From positions 5,888,587-5,952,586 of the forward strand of contig NC_071333.1 of the NCBI RefSeq assembly GCF_010183535.1: DNA of 64,000 nt. Direction: 5' to 3'. The notes below the pieces were generated by a model, which did not search any database, was not told where the DNA came from, and worked only from the letters and a program-made list of their open reading frames with translations. Origin of the DNA: Caenorhabditis remanei (taxonomy: Eukaryota; Nematoda; Chromadorea; Rhabditida; Rhabditidae). Below are positions 23,267 to 33,539 of the stretch, one piece after another. How positions within the stretch are numbered: the stretch's first letter is position 1; each line of letters opens with the position of its first letter. Made by a program: the position numbers and the translations under genes.

Positions 23267-25128
23267 ATGTTTGAACTCCTATTCTTTCTGTTATTATTTT
23301 TTTTGTCTTCCCAGTGTCGAGAGCGTGAGTCATGAAATAAATTCTAAGCTGATATCTCTGAACTTTAAGAAGGACCACCGCCAATTGACAGTTACACTTT
23401 TCAAAGTAATGTCTATTACTATGATATTTACATTAATGAGTCCACTATCTCACTACCCGATCTCAAACCGGAATATAGAATATTATCTGCGGTTTACATC
23501 TCAGGCGATTTGCAAGTGACTTTGCGAGAACTCACATCTTTCTTTGAGAGATTTGATATGTTTCTTTATGGGATACGTGTCAATAACACCAACATAGAAA
23601 CCTTGTCATTTCTTAAACCTTATTCTGTAAACAGTTTAGATAATACAGGTAAAATGTAACACAAAATTATAGTAAAAACTCATTTTGCAGTAAACTCGAT
23701 TGAAATAACAAATAATCGAAATCTCAAAAAAATTGGAATTGACTTTGTTTATTGTTCCTTGTGCTATGATAATATAGTCATTACTAATAATTCAAATCTG
23801 AATTTGAAAACCGAATGTGATGGAATAATAGAGCGTTATTCAACGTACAGAACCATAAGTGACAACCTAGTGGATTGTGGATGCACCATCATAGGAGATT
23901 TCAACAAGTATGTTGCAAAACTTTCACCAAGTTGTTGGATGTTGTTCGGAAATGTCACTATCAACAATCAATCGGAATTGCTTATATTGAAAGTGAGTCA
24001 AAATTGTGAGTTGTTTGGGCATTATTCAGTTTACAGGAGAAAATGGCAAATGTCACTCGAATCAACGGCGGCCTGTCTGTGATTAACACTTCCTTTGTGG
24101 ATCTGTCATTTCTGAGCTCAGTGGAAATAATTGAATTGAATCCTTTGAAATCAAAGTATCTTGCAAGTGTTAACATTCAAAACAATCGAAACTTGTCTTC
24201 ACTCGGATTCAATGCAAAACGTGATGGACTTTATTTAACAATTCGGAACAATCCAAAGCTATGTGTCACACCACAAGAACTGGATAACCTATTTTATGGT
24301 ATTTCCCTTGATTCTGATTTAGATATAGACATCTGTTACAATAACAAAACACCGTCATATTGGTGTGACGTCTCAAAGTTTGCAGGACTCAAGGTAAGCG
24401 TTATATATTCAAAGCACTCTATGCCTAGCTGCCTCAGGACCTGCCAGACGGATGTTCTGATATGACAGGAGATTTGGTTATTGATCAAGACTTCGATTAT
24501 GCAAGTGCTTATAAGCTATACGGCTTGAGAAATATCTATGGGAGTTTAACTATCACCAATAGCTCCATTCGTAAAACAAGCATGTTTCCGAATCTTCACA
24601 ACATTAGATCTGTGAAGGATGATAGAATACCTCTTCATGTGTACAATAACTCTAACCTCTCTGACTTATTCAAAATGTCTCAGCTACGAGGAATGGAGAG
24701 TGGGTTGGCTGCTACAATTGAGGACAACCCAAACCTAGAAACCTGGCAACTAACTTGTGTGGTGATGAAGACCCGGAAATCTCCAGTTGTGAAAAAAAAT
24801 TTGAATAATTGCGGTTTGCTGACAGAAGTAATATAGATTCTGCAAACTTTAAATGATTTCAGGAGAGCAAACCTCAACAGTTGTAAAAAGATATGACAAG
24901 ACACCACTAAATGTTGATGTTTATCACGGTCTCCCTTCATATCCAGATGTTTCGATAGGTGGTGATAGCCATGAAGACCCGGGAAAACTGAATAATCCGT
25001 GGGACTTGAATGGCACTGACTCTACCGACGTTGATTATGTTGCAACTACAGAAAATAACAGCTTTGCATTGAAAACAGTGTACTTGATTTGTTTGATCAT
25101 TTTTGTTTATTTATACCATGATTCATAA
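23267..25128 (+). CDS. Receptor L-domain protein (irld-like), membrane-anchored
   Basis: Six exons (23267-23324, 23370-23648, 23691-23992, 24037-24393, 24438-24813, 24863-25128) give 545 residues with consistent phases. A signal peptide (MFELLFFLLLFFLSSQ) is followed by repeats typical of the receptor L domain of insulin/EGF receptors: leucine-rich strand-turn units with N-N-x-x-L steps (ITNNRNLKKI, IQNNRNLSSL, IEDNPNLETW), interrupted by a Cys-rich joint (VDCGCTIIGDF, SPSCW; later CDVSKFAGL...GCSDMTG). The C-terminus has one hydrophobic helix (about 527-543) and almost no cytoplasmic part, so there is no kinase. Nematodes carry many such kinase-less proteins, thought to act as binding or decoy receptors. 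The fifth intron is modelled with a GTTTGC donor at 24814, because the stronger GTAATA site at 24829 breaks the frame. Confidence 0.85.
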
Positions 25129-25307
25129 CTCAATATTCTCCTTAATTGGATTTGTTCCACTCCAAATCTTTATTCACATTTTCATGTTTCCTATTTTACT
25201 AAAAAAAACGTATAATCAGAAACTCTTGCATACACTCGTTCTAACGCAATTCGCCCACTTTCTGAGTTCATCCAAACGCGTAAAAACTTTTTTACTAGGA
25301 GTCTCAT

Positions 25308-25320
25308 GTTACACCTGGCC
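25308..25320 (+). promoter_or_regulatory. CACCTG E-box upstream of LGIC-1
   Basis: GTTACACCTGGC lies about 75 bases before the LGIC-1 ATG. The same element recurs before LGIC-2 (27243-27253) and LGIC-3 (29750-29759), while flanking DNA is less similar. CACCTG is a bHLH-type site; function is inferred. Confidence 0.4.
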
Positions 25321-25387
25321 TTTTGACTTCTGTCTGTCTCATCGGAGCTTGAACTCCCTTGATCCGGTTCTTTCATCTTTGTCATAA

Positions 25388-26994
25388 ATGGTGCGTATCT
25401 TGTGCGTCTTCGTACTTCTAAAAATTATTTATGGTTTCTACTACAATCCTACACTTTATGGTGAGTATATTCGTTTTTAATTTGTATCTTATAAATATGT
25501 TCAGTGCCAAAATACCACGACTATTTGGAAGCTCAAACCAATTTGACCAAGGAAGTTTTCCGAGATTACGATGCAACGGTTTCTCCAATCTATACGAAAG
25601 GGAATTTTTTAATTTTTCTTCGCCTGATTAGACTTTGTGTTTTCAGTTGACCCTACCAAACCTATTGGTTATGACCCAGATGCCCCAAAACGGTGGAACT
25701 ACACTATTCTATTATATTCATTAAAACTAGTAGAAGTTATAGAACCGGAAGAAAAAGTTTCGGTAGTCCTGGAAATAATGGAGGTTATTATGAAGACTAC
25801 TATTTCATAAATGTAATACTTCTTTTCAGTATTGGTATGATCCCAGACTTTCCTGGAATGAGAGTATATACGAAGACATTGGTGCATTCTATACCCGCCA
25901 GGCAAATGTATGGAGTCCTACGTTGTCAGCATTTGGAGTGTGAGTCATTAATTTCTTGTTTTTAATATCAATCGAACATTTGATTTTGACAACATTTTTG
26001 GAATACATTTCGTATTCTTTCAGAAATGATCTTGTCGATTACCGTGATCAAGACTTTCGACTAGTCTGTGTTAACAGTGTCGGCATGCTCTATGACTATG
26101 TTTCAGTCCGCGTATCCGCCAACTGTCCCATGGATGTTTATAAATTTCCATTTGACTCTCAAATTTGTCAAATAAGATTTTGTCTACCAGTATTCAACCA
26201 AGTGGAAGTAGAAATTATCAATGAAATCTACCAAGGAGTATTAAAATCAGATGCATGGAAGTTGATGGTTACTTGACTGATGAGTCATTGTTTATAATCT
26301 TTTCAAATGTTTAGGGAAACTCTGAATGGAAACTGGTCAACTTAACCAACCGCACTGAAACACTACGGTATGACGATGGTTTTGGAAATCTAGATTTGGT
26401 GTGTGAATTATTTTTCTGTTTTGGGTTTACTCACTTTTTTCAGGGTATCTTCGAAATTACTATTCAAAGAAATCCTCTGTATTACATATACATGATTATT
26501 TTCCCATCGTTCATTATTAACGCTATTTCGATTGTTGGAGTGTTTATGAAAGGCGCCGATAAGATGTCGCGGGTGACCTGTTTCAGCATTTTTTGAAAAC
26601 TTTTCCATCTTATTATAGCTGAACGTTGGTCTTACTAACATCATGACCATGACATTCATTCTTGGTGTAATGGCTGACAAAATTCCAAGAACTGGTACTG
26701 TACCGTTGCTCGGAGTCTATATAATTATCAACCTTGTCATTATGATAATTGCAATAGCCATCGTAACGGGAATAACAGAATTACGGCGATGGGCGTCTCC
26801 GAAACTGAAGAAGAAGCAGACAAAGTTTAGGTAAACATCACACTAGAAAACCAGGCAAAAGTTAATGTTGTTGCAGCAGGAAACTCGAAACGTTTTTGGG
26901 TACACCACTGGAATACACCTGTGCGGCCCTTCTGGAGTTGTTGACACTTGGAAACTTCTCTATCATGATTGGATTTTGGCTATTTGAAAAATAA
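25388..26994 (+). CDS. LGIC-1: cys-loop ligand-gated ion channel subunit, possible splice defect
   Basis: Nine exons (25388-25460, 25505-25600, 25647-25783, 25830-25939, 26024-26267, 26315-26398, 26444-26572, 26619-26830, 26877-26994). Their lengths equal those of LGIC-2 exactly and would encode 400 residues. Visible parts are a signal peptide, a ligand-binding domain with a 13-residue cys-loop (CPMDVYKFPFDSQIC), TM1-TM3 including KMSRLNVGLTNIMTMTF in TM2, a very short TM3-TM4 loop and TM4. There is no vicinal Cys pair, so it is not a classical nicotinic alpha subunit. After exon 2 the donor reads AAAG|GGAATT where LGIC-2 has a normal GTAAAT. Reading through meets a stop. The gene may be mis-spliced, use a rare donor, or be a young pseudogene. 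First of a four-gene array. Confidence 0.75.
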
Positions 26995-27242
26995 ATGAGT
27001 GTTTTACGATTGAGTATAAGATTTTATTCCAAAGAACGATATACATGAAACTAGATTTTGAAAATTATTGCACTGACAAAAAATTAACCAATTCGCCAAA
27101 TCACGTAAATATATTTATAGTTGAGCATTACTTCACTTCGTTAACACTCATTCGTTTGACGAACTTTATTTTTTATTTTTCTGTGAATCCACGTTCTGAG
27201 TACATCTATATATGTAAGCTGTTTTCTAGTGTAAGTATCATG

Positions 27243-27253
27243 TTTCACCTGGC
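27243..27253 (+). promoter_or_regulatory. CACCTG E-box upstream of LGIC-2
   Basis: TTTCACCTGGC, about 75 bases before the ATG, in the same relative place as in LGIC-1. Confidence 0.4.
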
Positions 27254-27322
27254 ACCCTGACTTTTGACTGTTTCATACAACATTGAATTTGTTTCATTGC
27301 TTTATTTCATCTTTGTCGTAAA

Positions 27323-28995
27323 ATGGTGCGTTATTCATGGGTTCTCCTATTTATCAACGCAATTAGCAGTTTTTATTACAATCCGATACTTTATGGTAAG
27401 TGGATAAGAAAATAGTGATTCACATATTGAATAGTTTTCAGTTCCAAAGTATCATGACTTCCTAGAACATCAATCAAATCTAACAAAAGACTTGTTTAAT
27501 GGTTATGATGCAACGGTTTCTCCAATATATACAAAAAGTAAATCTGAAAATTTTGTTTCTGAAAAAAGCTATCAATGTTTCAGTTGATCCAACCAAACCG
27601 ATTGGTTTTGATCCGGACGCTCCGAAACGGTGGAATTATACTATAATGTTATACTCCTTGAAACTAGTGGAAGTCATTGAACCGGAAGAAAAAGTTTCTG
27701 TAGTTATGGAGGTCATAGAGGTAACTAGACTAAAATAAAAATAAAATCTATAATGAGACTGCTTTGCAGTTCTGGTATGACCCGAGACTCACTTGGAACG
27801 AAAGTCTTTATGATGACATTTATGGGTTTTTCACCCGTCAGAGTAATGTGTGGAGTCCAACTTTGTCAGCGTTTGGAGTGTGAGTTAAATGTAAAATTGC
27901 TCAATGGTTATTATGAAAATCTATTCAAAAAGTACTGTCTATTTTTCAACTGCTTCCGCCTTTTTTCCAGGAATGATCTCATTGATTTTCGTGATCAAGA
28001 TTTTCGAGTTGTCCGTGTGAATAGCGACGGAATGATATATGACTACATATCAGTTCGTGTATCGGCAAACTGCCCTATGAATGTTTACAAGTTTCCTTTC
28101 GACTCGCAAATCTGTCAAATCAGATTTTGTCTTCCTGTGTTTAACTACGGAGAAGTGGAAATTATAAATAGAATTTATCCAGGGTTACTCAAGTCAGAGG
28201 TCTGGAAAACTATGGTTAGTTGATTGACAGTTACTCACGTAATATGCTGTGAATTCGCAGGGAAATTCCGAATGGAAGCTCACCAACTTGACAAATCGGG
28301 TTGATACTCTACGGTACGACGATGGATTTGGAAATTTGGAATTAGTGAGTTGAAATGTTCTTGGCATCAAATAAAAAAGATGTTACAGGGAGTTTTTGAA
28401 ATAACTATCCGAAGAAATCCATTGTATTACATATATATGATAATTTTTCCTACATTCATCATTAATGCAATTTCCATAATTGGAGTGTTTATTAAAGGTG
28501 CGGACAAGATGTCAAGGGTAAGTTCTCCTAGTTTTGCGTTTGTCAATATTTTTCTCTAAGATGTCGCGGGTGACCTGTTTCAGCATTTTTTTTTTGAAAA
28601 ATTTTCCATCTTATTATAGCTCAACGTTGGTCTCACTAACATTATGACCATGACATTCATTCTTGGAGTAATGGCTGATAAAATTCCAAGAACTGGTACA
28701 GTTCCAATGCTCGGGGTTTACATAATTGTAAACCTTGTCATCATGATTATTGCAATATCAATCATAACTGGAATCACTGAGTTTCGTCGATGGGTGACGC
28801 CGATCTTAAAAAGAAGGAAGGCAAAGTTTAGGTATACATCAAAGTTAAGGTCATATGTACAAAATACGTCATTGCAGCACGAAACTCGAAACGTTTTTGG
28901 GTACACCACTGGAGTACACATGTGCTGTTCTTCTGGAGTTGATGACAGTTGCAATATTTGCAATTATGATCGGATTTTGGATTTTTGAAAAATAA
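27323..28995 (+). CDS. LGIC-2: cys-loop ligand-gated ion channel subunit
   Basis: Nine exons (27323-27395, 27442-27537, 27584-27720, 27770-27879, 27971-28214, 28261-28344, 28389-28517, 28620-28831, 28878-28995) give 400 residues. It has a signal peptide (MVRYSWVLLFINAISS), a ligand-binding domain with the cys-loop at C173-C187 (CPMNVYKFPFDSQIC), TM1 about 258-282, TM2 about 292-315 (GLTNIMTMTFILGVMADK), TM3 about 320-343, a short loop of basic residues and TM4 about 376-398. The extracellular part shows no vicinal Cys pair. Family: pentameric cys-loop channels; ligand and ion selectivity cannot be told from sequence. All splice sites are canonical. Intron 7 is longer than in paralogues because it contains a copy of LGIC-1 exon-end and intron sequence. 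It is the closest relative of LGIC-1. Confidence 0.9.
28559..28619 (+). repeat. LGIC-1-derived insert in LGIC-2 intron 7
   Basis: AGATGTCGCGGGTGACCTG through TTTTCCATCTTATTATAG repeats LGIC-1 bases 26562-26618 (end of exon 7 plus intron 7) almost exactly, although LGIC-2 already has its own exon 7 end at 28517. It looks like partial gene conversion or a template switch. Confidence 0.8.
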
Positions 28996-29094
28996 ATTTG
29001 CGTTATAGTCTGTTTTGTCGCTTGAGGGCAATTTGTATTCTTAATAAAACAACGTCAACAAGATTTCCGCCAACATAATCAGAAAAAGAAATGT

Positions 29095-29381
29095 GCAATA
29101 TTCCACGCACAGGAAAGACGTTGTTGCTTGAGGATTACATCACTGTGAACCTCATCCACCTGGTTCTTACAATCGTAATAGTCACACTCATCAGAGAGCC
29201 ACGTGAATGAGCATCATCTCGTTCAAAGTTGAAGAAAGGAAAAAATATTATATTCATTTCAAAATGCCAAATTGAAACAATGAAATCAAAACAAAAATAC
29301 TACACCTGCGCCATTGTATTGGTGTTGCTAACAATATCTGCCTTTATTGAAATGATTGCATTTCGGTTTGATGATTCATAA
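29095..29381 (+). pseudogene. Relic of a fifth cys-loop channel gene (TM3-TM4 part)
   Basis: Bases 29099-29250 translate as IPRTGK...LLLEDYITVNLIHLVLTIVIVTLIREPRE, which follows the end of TM2 through TM3 of LGIC-3, then stops. Bases 29310-29381 resemble the last exon (YTCAIVLVLLTISAF...FDDS then stop). No upstream exons remain. It lies between LGIC-2 and LGIC-3, so the array once had at least five members. Confidence 0.75.
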
Positions 29382-29806
29382 AACTGTTCGTGTTCATCTC
29401 GTTGTGTTTATTCAAGATGTTATCTGTATTGTGCATCAAATCAAAAAACCGATTTAATCGAGAAACATACTGTCCTTCGCTAGCTGAACAAGTTTTTCAT
29501 CAAATGCCATTACTGACTTTGTATACTCTCGAGAAATGTCTCAAACAAATGCACATAAATTTTAGGTGTGTGATGACAAAAATTAATGATTACAAAACTA
29601 TCATGTCAGATTACACTCATTATTAAATTTCCTCATCTCCATTATACACAAATCTTAGATAATTGTTTCTACAAGTACAGCATCTCTATGCGCCATGTGT
29701 ACTTTTACCACAACCAAAAAGAGACAAATGTTCCTTGTTTGGTCTCGAGTTTCACCTGCCATTTGGCGTTGCTCACTTTTTGTTTGATTCAGTTAGGTGT
29801 CTTTGA
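29382..29806. other. Spacer upstream of LGIC-3
   Basis: A 78-codon frame (29390-29626) lacks any similarity to neighbours and is not called. A CACCTG element (29750-29759) sits about 50 bases before the LGIC-3 ATG. Confidence 0.4.
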
Positions 29807-31384
29807 ATGTTTTCGGTGACTGCTGCTCTAATATGCGTTGTTCAAGTTGCGTTGTCATTCCATTATGATCCGGCATTATACGGTAATTTGTTGCAGGCAA
29901 ATGTAGCAAATTTCTAAAGTGTATTTCAGTCCCAAAATGGAAACACTTTTTGGAGGCACAAGAAAACTTGACAAACAATTTGTTTGCAAATTACGACCCC
30001 GCGATTTCTCCTGTCTACACAAATAGTATGTTATAACTGTACTGGATTGGCAATCTTAAGAAAATTGTTTTTAGTTGACCGGAACCAGCCAATTGGATAT
30101 GATCCGGACGCTCCCAAACGTTGGAATTATACAGTTCTACTATATTACCTGAAACTGATAGAAGTTACGGAACCTGAAGAAAAAGTATCTTTGGTTCTGG
30201 AGCTCATGGAGGTGATATTTGTTTCTTTTCTTGTGGAATTGAAATAATCTTTTGTGTTTAGAACTGGTATGACCCGAGACTTTCTTGGAACTCTTCAATA
30301 TATGGAAATATCAGTGTGATCCATGCGAGACAAGAAAAAGTTTGGAGTCCCACATTGTCTGCTTTTGGAGTGTAAGCATTCTACATTCATTTATAGTGAA
30401 AATTGATGTTCAGAAACGAAATCATCGATTTTCGAGATCAAGACTTCCGTTTGGTATCAATTGATAGCACTGGAGGACTTGCAAATTATTTATCTGTTCG
30501 TGTCTCTGCAATATGTCGGATGGATGTGTCAATGTTCCCGTTCGACAACCAAATATGCGAAACTTATTTTTGTCTACCGCTGTTCAATAGGGTACAAGTT
30601 CAAGTTTTCAATGAAATTTATGAAGGAATACTGCAACAAAATGTTGTCAAGTTTATGGTAAGTGAGCCCTTCTATCAGTACAATTTGTGATTTCAAATTT
30701 GAGGGTAACTCTGAATGGAAGGTGACAAACCTCTCAAGTCGTGTGGAGCTCTTGAATTATAATGACAATTTTGGAAATATGGAACTGGTTAGTTGGTTTC
30801 TATTTTTGACATGTGTTTTCTTCATATGAGTTTCAGGCAGTTTTTGAGATTAGAATCCAACGAAACCCTTTGTATTACATGTACATGATTGTTTTCCCGT
30901 CGTTCATTATTAATACCATTTCGATCATTGCTGTTTTCCTACAGCATGCTGATAAAATGTCAAAAGTAAGAGTTATTTGAAATATCGTTGTCTCAACTTC
31001 ATCGTTACAGTTAAACGTTGGTCTCACTAACATCATGACGATGACATTCATTCTCGGTGTCATGGCAGACAAGATCCCTCGTACAGGGAATATTCCGTTG
31101 CTTGGTATCTATATCATTGTGAACCTCGTCATAATGATTCTTGCAATCGTAGTTGTTATAGTTATCACAGAACTACGTGAATGGGCGGTTCCACGTCTGA
31201 AACTGAAAAAAGGGAAAATCAGGTAGTTTTTATTATGAAATCTTATAAGAACAAAAGTCATTTTAGTAAGAAGTTGGAAGTATTTCTTGGTTCACCTATT
31301 GAATACACCTGCGCAACTATATTAGAGTTGCTGACAACCGCTAATTTTTTCGTAATGATTGGATTTTGGTTAGAGGACATTTAA
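29807..31384 (+). CDS. LGIC-3: cys-loop ligand-gated ion channel subunit
   Basis: Nine exons (29807-29882, 29930-30025, 30075-30211, 30262-30371, 30414-30657, 30704-30787, 30837-30965, 31011-31222, 31267-31384) give 401 residues. Exons 2-9 have the same lengths as in LGIC-1 and LGIC-2. Signal peptide MFSVTAALICVVQVALS; cys-loop CRMDVSMFPFDNQIC; TM1 starts after RNPLYYMYMIVFPSF; TM2 has the shared GLTNIMTMTFILGVMADK; then TM3, a short basic loop and TM4. It differs from LGIC-1/2 in the cys-loop and in the residues before TM2 (QHADKMSK). Ligand unknown. The acceptor of exon 6 (TTTGAG) is weak but is required by phase and paralogy. Confidence 0.89.
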
Positions 31385-31688
31385 TTGTGTTGATATTCAC
31401 AATATGAAGAAGAAAGTGATATAAAGTCACGCAGGTGTTGTCAATTACGTTTGATTAATTACGTGTACAGAGTGTTTCTAGTTTGTTTGACAAGTCAGAG
31501 AAACTAACACTCATGAGTTCAAAAGATTCCAGTTTTGAGCGAACATCGTGATTCAATCATGTTGAGAATTTTCTGCTTCTCGTAGTGGGAAAAAGCTCAT
31601 CTAGCACATTTTCTTTGACTGAAGTTTTAAATTTCACTCTATCTACCAACGCATTCTGGAAGTTTGTTGAACGTTGAAGTTGCTAGCT

Positions 31689-33226
31689 ATGTTTAATGTA
31701 TTCTCTGTTTTGTTGGTCATCAAGATTAACTTGGTTTTTTGTTATTATGAAAATGAGTCGTACTACGGTAGGTGGGTTGTTTAATTTGTCATAACAGACT
31801 TATAATTCTAGTCCCCGAGTGGAATGATTTTTTGAACTACCAACAAAAGTTAATGGCTGATTTGTTCCAAAACTACGATGACACAGTTGCACCTGTCTAT
31901 ACTAAGCGTGAGTCGGGTCTTCATGATTATTCAGACTTTGTCCAATCCAGAAATGTTTCAGTTGATATTACTAAACCTATCGGCTACAATCCCTTGGCAC
32001 CAAAACGATTCAATTACACAGTTTATTTGTATTATCTAAAGCTGGTGGAAGTTATTGAGCCAGAAGAAAAAGTGTCGGTAGTTTTGGAAATGGCAGAGGT
32101 AATCTTCCTCATGAAATTAAATCAACTGATGTTTCATAGTTTTCAGTACTGGTATGACCCACGTCTTGCGTGGAATCCCTCTTCATACGGGGACATTCAA
32201 ATGCTTCATATGAGACAAGATAGAGTTTGGAGCCCGACAATTAGCTCTTTCCGGATGTTTGTTTATTTTCAGTCAAAACTCAAAAAGAAATAAAGAATTT
32301 TAGAAACGATATTGTTGACTTCCGAGATCAAGACTTCCGAATGGTGTGTGTTGAGAATACAGGACACGTCTACACCTCTCTGTCAATCAAAATATCATTG
32401 AACTGTCCGATGAACGTTGCCAGGTTTCCATACGATTCTCAAACATGTGTTATTCAATTCTGTATGCCTCTGTTCTTCATGCAACATGTGGAAATGTTTA
32501 ACACAATTTATGCGGGGATCCTCAACACAACTGTTTGGGAGAGAATGGTATAGTGCTTAGCATTCTATTAAACGATCGTTTCATGTTTCTAGGGAAATTC
32601 CGAATGGGATCTTGTGAATCTGACAAATCGAATTGAACTGCTTACTTACAACGATGGACAAGGAGATATGCAGCTAGCTACTTTTGAAATTAAAATCAGA
32701 AGGAATCCCATGTACTATATCTATATGATAATATTCCCGTCTTTTATTATCAACGCGTTGTCTATTATTGGAGTGTTCATGAGAAAAACTGATAAAATGT
32801 CAAAAGCGAGTTTGGTTAATTGATTCCAAAGGAAATATCATGTTTTCAGCTTAATGTTGGTCTCACAAATATTATGACAATGACATTCATACTTGGTGTG
32901 ATGGCTGACAAGATTCCAAAGACAGGTTCAATTCCATTATTGGGAATCTATATCATCATCAATTTATTCATTATGGTTTTTGCTGTTGGATTGACTACAA
33001 TACTAGAGGAGTTGCAGAAGTGTGCAGTTCCTCGACTGAGAGCTAAAAAGAGCAGGTTACAGTAAGTGATTTGAACAATATCCAAAACAGATTGTATATT
33101 TTCAGTCGCCAACTGGAATACGTCTTGGGCGATCCACTCGAAACAATATGCATGGTTATACTAGAAGTTGTGAATCTTGCTAATTTCTTTGTGATGATTG
33201 GTCTTTGGATAAGTGATTCTGGTTAA
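31689..33226 (+). CDS. LGIC-4: cys-loop ligand-gated ion channel subunit, intron lost
   Basis: Eight exons (31689-31767, 31812-31907, 31962-32098, 32147-32256, 32304-32547, 32593-32805, 32850-33061, 33106-33226) give 403 residues. The 213-base exon 6 equals paralogue exons 6 plus 7 (84 + 129), so one intron has been lost cleanly. Its donor is AAAA|GCGAGT, a GC-AG intron; the nearest GT donor (32815) would add three residues just before TM2. Features: signal peptide, cys-loop CPMNVARFPYDSQTC, TM1 MYYIYMIIFPSFIINAL, the shared TM2 GLTNIMTMTFILGVMADK, TM3, TM4. It is the most diverged member and lacks the shared CACCTG promoter element. Confidence 0.88.
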
Positions 33227-33539
33227 TATAGAGAAGCATCACTGTGAAAATGTTACTTTTGATTTCAAGAATCATGACATTTCCCCTCAAAATAAAATAA
33301 GAGTTGTACTACGCGACAAGTAATTCAATACTCTGACATTTTCCTGTCCAAAAGTCAGAAATTCGGGATTAGAACACAAACTAAACATACATTTTTAAAT
33401 GTCTTTTTTTTTTGCCCACGCAAAATGTACATGAAAATATATAATAGGGGTCAAAATCAGACATGAGATTGGAAAAAAAAAACTAATTATCCGTGAAATA
33501 CTCAAATACCGGTATGATGTTTCATTACAAAATAATTAT

